The notes below the pieces were generated by a model. The model did no database searches and had not been told where the DNA came from. It saw nothing but the letters and a program-made list of their open reading frames with translations. 64,000 nt of DNA, from the NCBI RefSeq assembly GCF_000503215.1, contig NZ_AYTD01000017.1, positions 372,001-436,000 of the forward strand. Reading direction: 5' to 3'. A program made the translations under genes and the position numbers. The DNA comes from Pseudomonas canadensis. GTDB taxonomy: Bacteria > Pseudomonadota > Gammaproteobacteria > Pseudomonadales > Pseudomonadaceae. Positions 18,192 to 28,632 of this stretch are shown here, piece by piece. How positions within the stretch are numbered: position 1 is the stretch's first letter; each line of letters starts with the position of its first letter.

Positions 18192-19694
18192 ATGCCGCAA
18201 TCCCAAGCCAAGAATCTGTCCCTGATCGCCGCCATCGACCTGGGCTCCAACAGCTTTCACATGGTCGTGGCCAAGGCCCAGAACGGCGAAATCCGCATCC
18301 TTGAGCGGCTCGGCGAAAAAGTACAACTGGCTGCCGGCATCGACGACGAGCGCCAGCTCAATGAAGAGTCCATGCAGCGTGGGCTCGATTGCCTGAAGCG
18401 ATTTGCCCAGTTGATCAACGGCATGCCCCTGGGTGCCGTGCGAATCGTCGGCACCAACGCGTTGCGCGAAGCCCGCAACCGTGGCGAATTCATACGCCGC
18501 GCCGAGGAGATCCTTGGGCATCCCGTCGAAGTCATCTCCGGTCGTGAAGAAGCGCGCCTGATCTATCTAGGCGTGTCCCACACCCTGGCCGACACCCCCG
18601 GCAAACGCCTGGTCGCCGACATCGGCGGCGGCAGTACCGAATTCATCATTGGGCAAAGATTCGAGCCCTTGCTGCGCGAAAGCCTGCAGATGGGTTGCGT
18701 CAGCTACACCCAACGTTACTTCAAGGACGGCAAGATCACCCCAGCGCGCTACGCCCAGGCCTATACGGCGGCGCGGCTGGAGATCATGAGCATCGAGCAC
18801 GCCCTGCACCGCCTGACCTGGGACGAAGCCATCGGTTCGTCCGGCACCATCCGCGCCATCGGCCTGGCCCTGAAAGCCGGCGGCCACGGCACTGGCGAAG
18901 TAAATGCCGAAGGCCTGGCATGGCTCAAGCGCAAACTGTTCAAGTTGGGGGACGCCGAGAAAATCGACTTCGACGGTATCAAGCCCGATCGTCGCACCAT
19001 TTTCCCGGCCGGCCTGGCGATTCTCGAAGCGATCTTCGACGCCCTTGAGTTGCAACGCATGGACCACTGTGACGGCGCCCTGCGCGAAGGCGTGCTTTAT
19101 GACCTGCTGGGCCGCCACCACCACGAAGACGTGCGTGAGCGCACGCTCACCTCGTTGATGGAGCGTTACCACGTCGACCTGGAACAAGCCGCCCGTGTGG
19201 AGCGCAAAGCCCTGCACGCCTTCGACCAGGTGGCCGAGGACTGGGACCTGGAAGACGGCGTCTGGCGCGAGTTGCTGGGCTGGGCCGCCAAGGTGCATGA
19301 AGTGGGCCTGGACATCGCCCACTATCATTACCACAAGCACGGCGCCTACCTGATCGAACACTCGGACCTGGCCGGTTTTTCCCGCGAAGACCAGCAAATG
19401 CTCGCCCTGCTGGTGCGCGGCCATCGCCGTAACATCCCCAAGGACAAATTCGCTGAATTCGGTGACGAAGGCATCAAGCTGATCCGCCTGTGTGTGTTGC
19501 TGCGCTTTGCGATCCTGTTCCACCACATCCGTGGTACCCAGGAAATGCCCCAGGTGACGCTGCGCGCCGACGGCGACAGCCTGGATGTGGTGTTCCCGAA
19601 AGGCTGGCTGGATGAAAACCAGCTGACCCAGGCGGATTTTGCCCAGGAAGCCGAGTGGTTGACGCGGGTGGGGTTCAGCCTGAACCTGCGTTAA
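18192..19694 (+). CDS. ppx: Exopolyphosphatase
   Basis: Ppx/GppA-family enzyme of 500 residues that removes terminal phosphates from polyphosphate. The actin-like ATPase fold shows AAIDLGSNSFHMVV (about 13-26), the catalytic-region block GREEARLIYLGV, and the phosphate loop DIGGGSTEF. The C-terminal half is the HD-like helical domain (KVHEVGLDIAHYHYHKHGAYLIEHSD). It converges with ppk, so the degrading and synthesising enzymes of polyphosphate share one terminator. Confidence 0.96.
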   Translation: MPQSQAKNLSLIAAIDLGSNSFHMVVAKAQNGEIRILERLGEKVQLAAGIDDERQLNEESMQRGLDCLKRFAQLINGMPLGAVRIVGTNALREARNRGEFIRRAEEILGHPVEVISGREEARLIYLGVSHTLADTPGKRLVADIGGGSTEFIIGQRFEPLLRESLQMGCVSYTQRYFKDGKITPARYAQAYTAARLEIMSIEHALHRLTWDEAIGSSGTIRAIGLALKAGGHGTGEVNAEGLAWLKRKLFKLGDAEKIDFDGIKPDRRTIFPAGLAILEAIFDALELQRMDHCDGALREGVLYDLLGRHHHEDVRERTLTSLMERYHVDLEQAARVERKALHAFDQVAEDWDLEDGVWRELLGWAAKVHEVGLDIAHYHYHKHGAYLIEHSDLAGFSREDQQMLALLVRGHRRNIPKDKFAEFGDEGIKLIRLCVLLRFAILFHHIRGTQEMPQVTLRADGDSLDVVFPKGWLDENQLTQADFAQEAEWLTRVGFSLNLR

Positions 19695-19720
19695 CCCAAT
19701 CCAATCGGGGTGGGCTTGCT

Positions 19721-19852
19721 GTGGTGAGCGGGCTTGCCCCGCGCTGGGCTGCGAAGCAGCCCCAATAAAAACGCCGCATTCTGTCAGGCAGAATGCGGCG
19801 TTTGGTTTTAGGGCCGCTTCGCAGCCCAGCGCGGGGCAAGCCCGCTCACCAC
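19721..19852. repeat. 132-bp palindromic REP-type element between ppx and ppk
   Basis: A perfect 37-bp inverted repeat (19721-19757 and 19816-19852) flanks a central terminator hairpin. The arms contain the Pseudomonas REP-like core GCGGGCTTGCCCCGCG. The arms match exactly by eye, so the whole segment could form a long hairpin or cruciform. Confidence 0.85.
19769..19803. terminator. Bidirectional terminator of ppx and ppk
   Basis: A perfect 15-bp stem, AAACGCCGCATTCTG (19769-19783) with CAGAATGCGGCGTTT (19789-19803) and loop TCAGG, with an A run on the left and T-rich sequence on the right. It can end transcription from both directions. Confidence 0.9.
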
Positions 19853-19878
19853 ACAAGCCTGCTCATACAAACCGCTAC

Positions 19879-22101
19879 TCAATTCACAGTCAAAATCGGG
19901 CTACCCAGCTTCTCCAACAACGTCGCCTGCGCACTGCGCGGGTTCTGGTTGCCGGTCGGTGTGTTGCGCACGTAGCGGCCGTCCGACTGCAGGCTCCAGC
20001 TGTGAGTGTTGTCGGTCAGGTAGCTTTCCAGCTCCTTCTTGACCCGCATGATCAGCTTCTTGCCTTCCACCGGGAAGCACGTTTCTACCCGCTTATCGAG
20101 GTTGCGCTCCATCCAGTCGGCACTGGAGAGGAACATCTGCTCTTCGCCGCCGTTGAGGAAGTAGAACACCCGCGTGTGTTCCAGGAAGCGGCCGATGATC
20201 GAGCGCACATGGATGTTGTGCGACACCCCGACAATGCCTGGACGCAGGCAGCACATGCCGCGCACCACCAGGTCGATGCGCACACCGGACTGGCTGGCCT
20301 TGTACAACGCACGGATGATCTTAGGATCGGTCAGCGAGTTGAACTTGGCGATGATGTGCGCCGGTTTGCCGTCGAGGGCAAACTGGGTTTCGCGGGCAAT
20401 CATGTCGAGCATGCCCTTTTTCAGAGTGAACGGCGCGTGCAGCAGCTTCTTCATGCGCAAGGTCTTGCCCATGCCGATCAACTGGCTGAACAGCTTGCCG
20501 ACGTCTTCACACAAGGCATCGTCGGAGGTCAGCAGGCTGTAGTCGGTGTAGAGCTTGGCATTGCCGGCGTGGTAGTTACCGGTACCCAAGTGGGCGTAAC
20601 GCACGATTTCACCGGCCTCGCGGCGCAGGATCAGCATCATCTTGGCGTGGGTCTTGAAGCCGACCACACCGTAGATCACCACTGCACCGGCCGCTTGCAG
20701 ACGGCTCGCCAGTTGCAGGTTGGATTCTTCGTCAAAACGCGCACGCAGTTCGATCACCGCCGTGACTTCCTTGCCGTTACGCGCGGCGTCGACCAAGGCG
20801 TCGACGATTTCCGAGTTGGCGCCAGAACGGTACAGGGTCTGGCGTACCGCCAATACATGCGGGTCCTTGGCCGCCTGGCGCAGCAGGTCGACCACCGGGG
20901 TGAAGGACTCAAACGGGTGCAACAGCAGGATGTCCTGCTTGCTCACCACGCTGAAAATGTTCTCGCTGTTTTGCAGCAGTTTCGGGATCTGCGGCGTGAA
21001 CGGCGTGTATTGCAACTCCGGATGGCTGTCCAGGCCGGTGATGCTGAACAGGCGCGTCAGGTTGACCGGGCCGTTGACCTGGTACAGCTCGGATTCGGCC
21101 AGGTTGAACTGCTTGAGCAGGTAGTCCGACAGGTGTTTCGGGCAGGTGTCGGCCACTTCCAGGCGTACCGCATCGCCGTAGCGTCGCGAGAACAACTCGC
21201 CGCGCAGCGCACGGGCCAAGTCTTCGACGTCCTCGGAGTCCAGCGCCAGGTCGGCGTTACGGGTCAGGCGGAACTGGTAGCAACCTTTTACCTTCATGCC
21301 CTGGAACAGGTCATCGGCGTGGGCGTGGATCATCGACGAGAGGAATACATAGTTATCGCCAGCGCCCCCCACCTCTTCAGGTACCTTGATGATGCGTGGC
21401 AACAGGCGCGGGGCCGGGATAATGGCAAGGCCGGAATCGCGACCGAACGCGTCGATACCTTCCAGCTCGACGATGAAGTTGAGGCTCTTGTTCACCAGCA
21501 ACGGGAACGGGTGCGTCGGGTCAAGGCCGATCGGGGTAATGATTGGCGAGATCTCATCACGGAAGTAACGACGCACCCAGGTCTTGATCTTGGTGGTCCA
21601 GTGACGGCGACGGATGAAGCGGACCTGATGTTTCTCCAGTTCCGGCAACAGGATGTCGTTGAGGATCGCGTATTGGCGGTCTACATGGCCGTGCACCAGC
21701 TCGCTGATGCGCGCCAGGGCCTGATGCGGCTGCAGGCCGTCGGCGCCGGCTTGCTCACGAGCGAAGGTGATTTGCTTCTTGAGGCCGGCGACGCGGATCT
21801 CGAAGAACTCGTCCAGGTTGCTGGAGAAAATCAGCAGGAACTTCAGGCGCTCCAGCAGCGGGTAGGACTCATCCAGCGCCTGCTCCAGCACGCGGATGTT
21901 GAATTGCAGTTGTGACAGCTCGCGGTGGATGTACAGGCTGCTGTCATCCAGGTTGGTCACCGCCGCCACCGGGGCCGGCACGGGCGGCTCAGCCACCACG
22001 GCAGGCGCCGCAGGCTCATGTTCCGGCGGGGTCTCGGTGACTTGTTCAACCACCGGGTGAGCGTCTTTTACGGCAACTTCTGAGAGTCCTTCGGTATTCA
22101 T
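19879..22101 (-). CDS. ppk: Polyphosphate kinase 1
   Basis: Membrane-associated PPK1 of 740 residues that makes polyphosphate from ATP. A Pro/Ala/Glu-rich N-terminal extension of about 50 residues precedes the conserved domain starting SLYIHRELSQLQFNIRVLEQA. Both family histidines are visible: in KTHAKMMLILRR (autophosphorylated His, equivalent to E. coli His435) and in RYAHLGTGNYH (His454 equivalent). SSLDEFFEIR-like SSNLDEFFEIRVAG is the usual N-terminal block. ATG after AGGAAC; 18 bp downstream of hemB, possibly co-transcribed with it. Confidence 0.97.
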   Translation of the reverse strand: MNTEGLSEVAVKDAHPVVEQVTETPPEHEPAAPAVVAEPPVPAPVAAVTNLDDSSLYIHRELSQLQFNIRVLEQALDESYPLLERLKFLLIFSSNLDEFFEIRVAGLKKQITFAREQAGADGLQPHQALARISELVHGHVDRQYAILNDILLPELEKHQVRFIRRRHWTTKIKTWVRRYFRDEISPIITPIGLDPTHPFPLLVNKSLNFIVELEGIDAFGRDSGLAIIPAPRLLPRIIKVPEEVGGAGDNYVFLSSMIHAHADDLFQGMKVKGCYQFRLTRNADLALDSEDVEDLARALRGELFSRRYGDAVRLEVADTCPKHLSDYLLKQFNLAESELYQVNGPVNLTRLFSITGLDSHPELQYTPFTPQIPKLLQNSENIFSVVSKQDILLLHPFESFTPVVDLLRQAAKDPHVLAVRQTLYRSGANSEIVDALVDAARNGKEVTAVIELRARFDEESNLQLASRLQAAGAVVIYGVVGFKTHAKMMLILRREAGEIVRYAHLGTGNYHAGNAKLYTDYSLLTSDDALCEDVGKLFSQLIGMGKTLRMKKLLHAPFTLKKGMLDMIARETQFALDGKPAHIIAKFNSLTDPKIIRALYKASQSGVRIDLVVRGMCCLRPGIVGVSHNIHVRSIIGRFLEHTRVFYFLNGGEEQMFLSSADWMERNLDKRVETCFPVEGKKLIMRVKKELESYLTDNTHSWSLQSDGRYVRNTPTGNQNPRSAQATLLEKLGSPILTVN

Positions 22102-22119
22102 TGAATGTTCCTGTGAGGG

Positions 22120-23133
<1,014 letters not shown>

Positions 23134-23341
23134 GACAGACTCCTGAGCCCGGGTTCACGGGCGAGCGTTGCAGTTATAAGCGGCCATTATGACGAAGGTA
23201 TGACAGTTGTGCTTAAGCATGCGACCTGTAGCCGCATTCGTCATTTACGTAGGAATTGTTCACTTCGTGACACATCTCGATACTTTCATGAATCTTCGTG
23301 AAGGCGTAGGCTGCGCGTTCATTTCGCCAGCACCCCAGACC

Positions 23342-23977
23342 ATGCTTCAACAATTTCTGCATGACTTCGGCTACTTTGCGCTCTTCCTGGGCACCTTCTT
23401 TGAAGGCGAGACCATTTTGGTTCTCGCAGGCTTCCTGGCGTTCCGTGGCTACATGGATATCAACCTGGTGGTGGTCGTTGCCTTTTTCGGCAGCTACGCC
23501 GGCGACCAGCTTTGGTATTACATGGGCCGCAAACACGGTCGCAAGTTGTTGGCGCGCAAGCCACGCTGGCAATTGATGGGTGACAAGGCCCTGGAGCATA
23601 TCCGCAAGCACCCGGATATCTGGGTGTTGAGCTTCCGCTTCGTCTACGGGCTGCGCACGGTCATGCCGGTGGCGATCGGCCTGTCCGGCTACCCACCTCT
23701 GCGCTACCTGATCCTCAACGGCATTGGTGCCGCGATCTGGGCGTTGGCCCTGGGCGCTGCGGCCTATCACTTCGGCGCGGTGCTGGAAGGTATGTTGGGC
23801 AGCATCAAGAAGTACGAGCTGTGGGTGTTGGGCGCGTTACTGCTACTGGGCTTCGGCCTGTGGCTGCGCCGCCGCATCAAGAATGCACGCATCGCCCGCG
23901 AGGCCTGCGCCGAGGCCAAGGCCCGGCTCGCGGCCGAGCCGGTCCCGATCGAAACGCCTAAGACACCAGTCGAGTAA
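23342..23977 (+). CDS. DedA-family inner-membrane protein
   Basis: Polytopic membrane protein of 211 residues. The DedA/SNARE-associated domain shows FFEGETILVLAGFLA near the N-terminus, GSYAGDQLWYYMGRKHGR, and FRFVYGLRTVMPVAIGLSG with the conserved Arg. Family members are linked to membrane homeostasis and lipid-carrier flipping. The ATG at 23342 (MLQQFLHDFGYFALFL) matches the family start, while upstream in-frame sequence lacks similarity. The C-terminal tail is charged and Ala/Pro rich. It converges with the hydroxylase gene, overlapping by 20 bp. Confidence 0.9.
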   Translation: MLQQFLHDFGYFALFLGTFFEGETILVLAGFLAFRGYMDINLVVVVAFFGSYAGDQLWYYMGRKHGRKLLARKPRWQLMGDKALEHIRKHPDIWVLSFRFVYGLRTVMPVAIGLSGYPPLRYLILNGIGAAIWALALGAAAYHFGAVLEGMLGSIKKYELWVLGALLLLGFGLWLRRRIKNARIAREACAEAKARLAAEPVPIETPKTPVE

Positions 23978-25193
23978 ACCGGCTTCTACAGCAGTAGAGG
24001 CCGATCACGCTGAGCAGGCTGTAGCTCAGCAGGCCCAGCCAGCCCAGGTTGCTGGCGGGCCATAGCCCAACCAACGGCGCCAGCCAGATCAGCGGCACAT
24101 TCAGCACCAGCCGCGAAAGCTCGGCCTTCAGCGCCCAAGGGCGATTCTCCAGGGCCACACCCAAGGTAAACAACCCCAGCGCCATGGCACTCCAACCCAG
24201 GATCAGCGCCGCCGTGGACAAGCCTTCGCCGAAATTCATCAAATAGCTGCCAAAACCCACATACGCCGCGAATTGCAGGGCGATGTAGACCTGCTGGCGA
24301 CCATCCAGCGGCACTTCGAATTTACGGAACTGGGTCAGGTCATGCTTGGCCAGCGGGTACTTGGCCTTCACGTCGGCCGGGCGCCAACCGGTGCGCATGA
24401 ACCAGATGCGTAACTTGTCCCACCAGCGCTCTGTACGTCGCGCATCACTCCACAACTGCGCATAAAACTGCAGGTTGGCCCACAGCGGATTCCAGCTGGC
24501 CAACGGCGTGGTCACGCCGAAAATCACCGGTTCGTTGTCGTCCTCTTCCTGGAAGGTGCCGAACAGCCGGTCCCAAATAATGAACACCCCGCCGTAGTTG
24601 CGATCCATGTAGAGAGCGTTCTGTGCATGGTGGGCCCGATGATTGGACGGCGTGACGAAAAACCATTCATACCAGCCGAGCTTGGGCACATGCCGGGTGT
24701 GCACCCAGAATTGATAGAGCAAATTGAGCGATGCCACGCTGATAAACACCACCAATGGCACGCCGAGTACGGCCAGAGGCAGGTAGAAGATCCAGCTCAG
24801 CAGGAAGCCGGTGCTGGTCTGGCGCAGGGCGGTGCTGAGGTTGTAGTCCTCACTCTGGTGATGCACCGAGTGCGCGGCCCACAGGATGTTGCGTTCATGG
24901 CCCATGCGATGCAGCCAGTAGTAGCAGAAGTCGTAGAACACAAAGGCGAATACCCAGGTCCAGACGCTTTGGGCCGGGAGATCAATCAATGCAAGATGTT
25001 TGAGAGCGAACGCGTAGGTCAAAATCCCTACACCCTTGGTCAACAGCCCTGTGGTGGTAGACAGCACGCCGGTGCTGAGGCTGTTGATGGCATCCGCCAC
25101 CCGGTAGTTGCGCTCGCCGCGCCAGCGGTCAGCAAGCAGCTCTACCACGATCAAGGCGATGAAAAACGGTACCGCGTAAGGCACGAAGTCCAT
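23958..25193 (-). CDS. Membrane fatty-acid hydroxylase / sterol desaturase family protein
   Basis: Integral-membrane di-iron oxygenase of 411 residues. The histidine clusters that bind the two irons are visible: HRMGHE, HSVHHQSEDYN and HRAHHAQN, within YDFCYYWLHRMGHE and FVHTRHVPKLGW-like context. Hydrophobic segments occupy the N-terminus and a long C-terminal extension (about residues 290-411), so it is a longer family version. The substrate is unknown; in bacteria these are usually lipid modifiers, not sterol enzymes. Confidence 0.88.
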   Translation of the reverse strand: MDFVPYAVPFFIALIVVELLADRWRGERNYRVADAINSLSTGVLSTTTGLLTKGVGILTYAFALKHLALIDLPAQSVWTWVFAFVFYDFCYYWLHRMGHERNILWAAHSVHHQSEDYNLSTALRQTSTGFLLSWIFYLPLAVLGVPLVVFISVASLNLLYQFWVHTRHVPKLGWYEWFFVTPSNHRAHHAQNALYMDRNYGGVFIIWDRLFGTFQEEDDNEPVIFGVTTPLASWNPLWANLQFYAQLWSDARRTERWWDKLRIWFMRTGWRPADVKAKYPLAKHDLTQFRKFEVPLDGRQQVYIALQFAAYVGFGSYLMNFGEGLSTAALILGWSAMALGLFTLGVALENRPWALKAELSRLVLNVPLIWLAPLVGLWPASNLGWLGLLSYSLLSVIGLYCCRSRFTRLVS

Positions 25194-25309
25194 GGTCTGG
25201 TCCGGTCTGATTTTGTTACATCAAGATTAGGTGCAGCGACACGAGATCCCATTGGCAACAGATGACAAATTAGTAGACATTTAACGCCAAGACCCCAGGA
25301 GAAATGCCC

Positions 25310-25975
25310 ATGAGCAAAAAGATTGCAGTGATCCTTTCCGGCTGCGGCGTGTACGACGGCGCAGAGATCCACGAAAGCGTGATCACCTTGCTGCGCCTGG
25401 ACCAGCGCGGCGCTCAGGTCCAATGTTTTGCCCCCAACATTGCGCAACTGCATGTCATCAACCACCTCACCGGCGAAGAAATGCCCGAGTCGCGCAACGT
25501 CCTGGTGGAGTCGGCCCGAATTGCCCGCGGTGATGTGAAAGACATCCGCGAAGCCAATGCCGAAGATTTTGATGCGCTGATCGTGCCCGGCGGGTTTGGC
25601 GCGGCGAAGAATCTGTCGAACTTTGCCGTGGAAGGCGCAGGCTGCAGCGTCAACCCACAGGTGCTGGAGCTGGCCGAGGCCTTTGCCGAAGCGGGCAAGC
25701 CGGTGGGGCTGATCTGCATCTCACCGGCCCTGGCGGCGAAGATCTATGGCCCGGGCGTGACCTGCACCATCGGTAACTGCGCCGACACCGCCGCCGCGCT
25801 GGACAAGATGGGCGCTACCCACCAAGAGTGCACGGTGGAAGATATCGTCGAGGACAAGGCGCGCAAACTGGTGAGCACGCCGGCCTATATGCTTGGCAAG
25901 AGCATCAGCGAGGTCGCTTCGGGGATCAACAAGCTGGTGGACCGGGTGTTGGAACTCACCCACGAAAACGACTGA
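25310..25975 (+). CDS. elbB: ElbB-type isoprenoid-biosynthesis-associated glyoxalase
   Basis: DJ-1/PfpI-fold protein of 221 residues. It begins KKIAVILSGCGVYDGAEIHE and has the nucleophile-elbow Cys in LICISPALAAKIYG and the conserved ALIVPGGFGAAKNLS. E. coli ElbB has glyoxalase-type activity and was linked genetically to isoprenoid synthesis; the physiological role is not settled. I chose ATG at 25310 (8 nt after AGGAG) over the ATG at 25304, which is too close to the Shine-Dalgarno. Confidence 0.92.
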   Translation: MSKKIAVILSGCGVYDGAEIHESVITLLRLDQRGAQVQCFAPNIAQLHVINHLTGEEMPESRNVLVESARIARGDVKDIREANAEDFDALIVPGGFGAAKNLSNFAVEGAGCSVNPQVLELAEAFAEAGKPVGLICISPALAAKIYGPGVTCTIGNCADTAAALDKMGATHQECTVEDIVEDKARKLVSTPAYMLGKSISEVASGINKLVDRVLELTHEND

Positions 25976-26011
25976 TCACCGATGCTGGCGAGGAATCTCC
26001 CTCGCCACAGG

Positions 26012-26467
26012 TCAGGGTTGGCGCATCAGGCGCGTGAGGATTCGGTCCAGGGCATTGGCAAACGCCTGCTTTTCTTTTTCACCGTGAGGCGGTGGCCCCC
26101 CACCCATCTGGCCCTGTTCACGCAGATCCGTGAACAGGTTACGCACCGCCAGGCGTTCGCTCATGTTCGCCGGGCTGAACTCCTTGCCCCGTGGATCGAG
26201 GGCGGTGACGCCCTTTTTCACCAGGCGGTCGGCCAAGGGCACGTCGCTGCAGATCACCAACTCACCAGGCAGCGCGTGCTCTACGAGGTAGTCATCCGCC
26301 GCGTCCGGGCCGCTGGGCACCACAATCAGCTTCACACACGCAAAGCTCGGCTTGATCTGGCTTTGCCCGGCCACCAGCACCACCTCGAACTGACGCTTGA
26401 GGGCGAACTTCACCACTTGGTCCTTGGCTGCCCGAGGGCAGGCGTCGGCATCGATCCACACGCGCAT
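26012..26467 (-). CDS. YaiI/YqxD family protein (DUF188)
   Basis: Small cytosolic protein of 151 residues, starting MRVWIDADACPRAAKD, with the conserved IVVPSGPDAADDYLVEHA and ICSDVPLADRLVKKG of the PIN-like DUF188 fold. A nuclease activity has been inferred from the fold only. The ATG at 26467 is one base past the stop of the FTR1 gene, so the two are co-transcribed; an upstream start would lie inside that gene and lacks family similarity. Confidence 0.9.
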   Translation of the reverse strand: MRVWIDADACPRAAKDQVVKFALKRQFEVVLVAGQSQIKPSFACVKLIVVPSGPDAADDYLVEHALPGELVICSDVPLADRLVKKGVTALDPRGKEFSPANMSERLAVRNLFTDLREQGQMGGGPPPHGEKEKQAFANALDRILTRLMRQP

Positions 26468-26468
26468 G

Positions 26469-28364
26469 TCAGGCCGCCACTCGGCGTTTCTCGGCCAACC
26501 GACTGCGACCATACAGCACCACAATCGCCAGGATCGCCACAGCCTGCGCACTCAGCGAGTACGCATCGGCGTGGATGCCCAACCAGTCGAAGTCAAAGAA
26601 CGCCACCGGCCGCGTACCGAAGATGCCGGCTTCCTGCAACGCCTTCACGCCATGCCCGGCGAACACCACCGACAGCGCACACAGCAACGCCGCATTGATA
26701 CCGAAGAACAGCGCCAGCGGCAGCTTGGCCGAACCGCGCAGAATCACCCACGCCAGGCCCACCAGCAGCACCAGCGCCGTCGCACCGCCCGCCAGCACGG
26801 CGTTGTGTCCAGCCGGGCCGGCTTGCAGCCACAGGGTTTCGTAAAACAGGATCACCTCGAACAGCTCGCGGTACACCGAGAAAAACGCCAGCATCGCAAA
26901 GCCGAAACGCCCACCGCCGCCTACCAGGCTGCTCTTGATGTAGTCCTGCCAGGCGGCCGCGTGGCGGCGGTCGTGCATCCACACGCCGAGCCACAGCACC
27001 ATCACACTGGCAAACAGCGCCGTGCAGCCTTCAAGCAATTCACGCTGGGCGCCGCTCACGTCAATCACATACGCGGCCAACGCCCAGGTGGCGAGACCCG
27101 CCAACAGCGCCAGGCCCCAGCCCACGTTGACGCTACGCACCGCCGACTGCTGGCCGGTGTTGCGCAGGAACGCGAGGATCGCGGCGAGCACCAGAATGGC
27201 TTCCAGGCCTTCACGCAGCAGGATCAGCAGGCCCGAGATGTAGCTCAGCGACCAACTCAGGCCATCGCTGCCCAGCAGGCCGGCGGATTCGGTGAGTTTG
27301 CCTTTGGCCACATCCAGGCGCTGCTGCACCTGCTCGACCGGCAAACCGTCCTGCAACGACTGCCGGTAGGCCATCAGCGCCTTCTCGGTGTCCTTGCGCA
27401 CGTTGGCGTCGACGTTATCCAAAGAGCTTTCCACCAGCTCGAAGCCTTCCAGGTAGGCGGCTACCGACAGGTCGTAGGCCTGTTCGTGGTCTCCGTTGCG
27501 GAACGCGGCCAGGCTCTTGTCGAGGGTGGTGGCGGTGTAGTCGAGTAGCTGCGCCGGGCCACGCTTGACCTGCGGCGGTTGCGCACGCTGAGCGCGGAAT
27601 GTCGTAGCGGCAGCTACACCGTCGGCGGCCAGGACTTCGTTCGGAGTCTGGCGCGCCAGGTCGGCGAGGTTGAACGGTTGCTCGCTTTTCGCCGCGGCCG
27701 GGTCGGCGGTGAAGCCGGCGATGTAGGTGGCCAGGTCCCAGCGCTGACGGTCGTCCAGTTGATCAGCGAAGGACGGCATATCGGTGCCTTCGACGCCCAG
27801 GCCAAGAGTGTTGTAGATCGCATAGAGGCTCAAGCGGTCCAGGCGCACAGGGTCGCGCAGATTGGCCGGTGGCGGCGTCATACCGACGCTGGCCGGGCCA
27901 TCACCGGCGCCCGCGGTGCCGTGGCACACCGAGCAATGCTGGGCGTAGAGCGGCGCACCTCGCGTTGGATCAGGGGTGATTGCCGGGGCCTGGCTGACTT
28001 CATAGGCCACGGCCAGTTGGGCACCCAATTGGCGGGCTTGCCGAGCAACCGTTGCGCCGTCCTGATGGGCAGTTACAGCCGCTAACAGTTCATCGACACC
28101 TTTGACCAACGCCGCGCGCTCCGGGCGCTGAGGCAACTCTGCCACCAGCCCTTGCAACACCCCGAGAAACTCCACCTGTTCGCGGTATTCGGATTCATCG
28201 ATAACCTTGCCCGCCTCCACCGTCGGAGGATAGTCAGCGCCAATGTAGTCCAGCAAATGCAGGGCTTGTGGCGCGCCCTCGGCAGTCGCAGCCAGCAGGT
28301 TGAAGCTGCACGACATCAACGCCGGCAGCATCAGCCAGGCGAGAAAACGGAAGGGGGCAGTCAT
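26469..28364 (-). CDS. FTR1-family iron permease with fused cytochrome c domain
   Basis: A 631-residue protein in three parts: a signal peptide and periplasmic helical region (about 1-135); a class I cytochrome c domain with the haem motif CSVCH (144-148) and axial Met196 in GTDMPSF; and, after a linker, an FTR1 permease domain with seven or so membrane spans. The iron-translocating REXXE motifs are REGLE (384-388) and RELFE (499-503); a third RELLE occurs at 441-445. The cytochrome probably oxidises Fe(II) coupled to uptake, replacing the partner oxidase of yeast FTR1. That coupling is inference. It is followed directly by the DUF188 gene. Confidence 0.92.
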   Translation of the reverse strand: MTAPFRFLAWLMLPALMSCSFNLLAATAEGAPQALHLLDYIGADYPPTVEAGKVIDESEYREQVEFLGVLQGLVAELPQRPERAALVKGVDELLAAVTAHQDGATVARQARQLGAQLAVAYEVSQAPAITPDPTRGAPLYAQHCSVCHGTAGAGDGPASVGMTPPPANLRDPVRLDRLSLYAIYNTLGLGVEGTDMPSFADQLDDRQRWDLATYIAGFTADPAAAKSEQPFNLADLARQTPNEVLAADGVAAATTFRAQRAQPPQVKRGPAQLLDYTATTLDKSLAAFRNGDHEQAYDLSVAAYLEGFELVESSLDNVDANVRKDTEKALMAYRQSLQDGLPVEQVQQRLDVAKGKLTESAGLLGSDGLSWSLSYISGLLILLREGLEAILVLAAILAFLRNTGQQSAVRSVNVGWGLALLAGLATWALAAYVIDVSGAQRELLEGCTALFASVMVLWLGVWMHDRRHAAAWQDYIKSSLVGGGGRFGFAMLAFFSVYRELFEVILFYETLWLQAGPAGHNAVLAGGATALVLLVGLAWVILRGSAKLPLALFFGINAALLCALSVVFAGHGVKALQEAGIFGTRPVAFFDFDWLGIHADAYSLSAQAVAILAIVVLYGRSRLAEKRRVAA

Positions 28365-28632
28365 GAACGAATCTCAAATGGAAATACGAAGTAACACATT
28401 GTTAGGGCTTAAGGGATTTGACTCAAGGCGTAAGTGATTTGTCGTTGGTAAAAGCGAGGCATTTTTAGAAGCGGACTAGTGGCGCATTGGGCGACTTCGC
28501 CGGGCAAATAGCCATTGTTTTGCCAGTAATGGTGCTTATAATGCCGCCCCCTGTTAGTGCGAAAGGGAATTTCGTTCCTCGTTTTTATGAGGAATTACCA
28601 CATCGGTTACTACTTTCAGGGAAGAAGGCTGC
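28365..28632. other. Divergent gap between iron permease and lipoprotein operon
   Basis: A 268-bp gap carrying the promoters of the iron permease (leftward) and the envelope quartet (rightward). I looked for a Fur-type GATAATGATAATCATTATC dyad and did not find a convincing one. No ORF with coding bias or RNA gene is visible. Confidence 0.4.

Noticed and set aside
20002..21915. A 637-codon plus-strand frame opposite ppk
   Set aside because: It is a shadow of a high-GC gene on the other strand. The PPK product has conserved catalytic histidines; the shadow has no recognisable domain.
28365..28632. Possible Fur box upstream of the iron permease
   Set aside because: No stretch matched the 19-bp dyad well enough; claiming one would be wishful.
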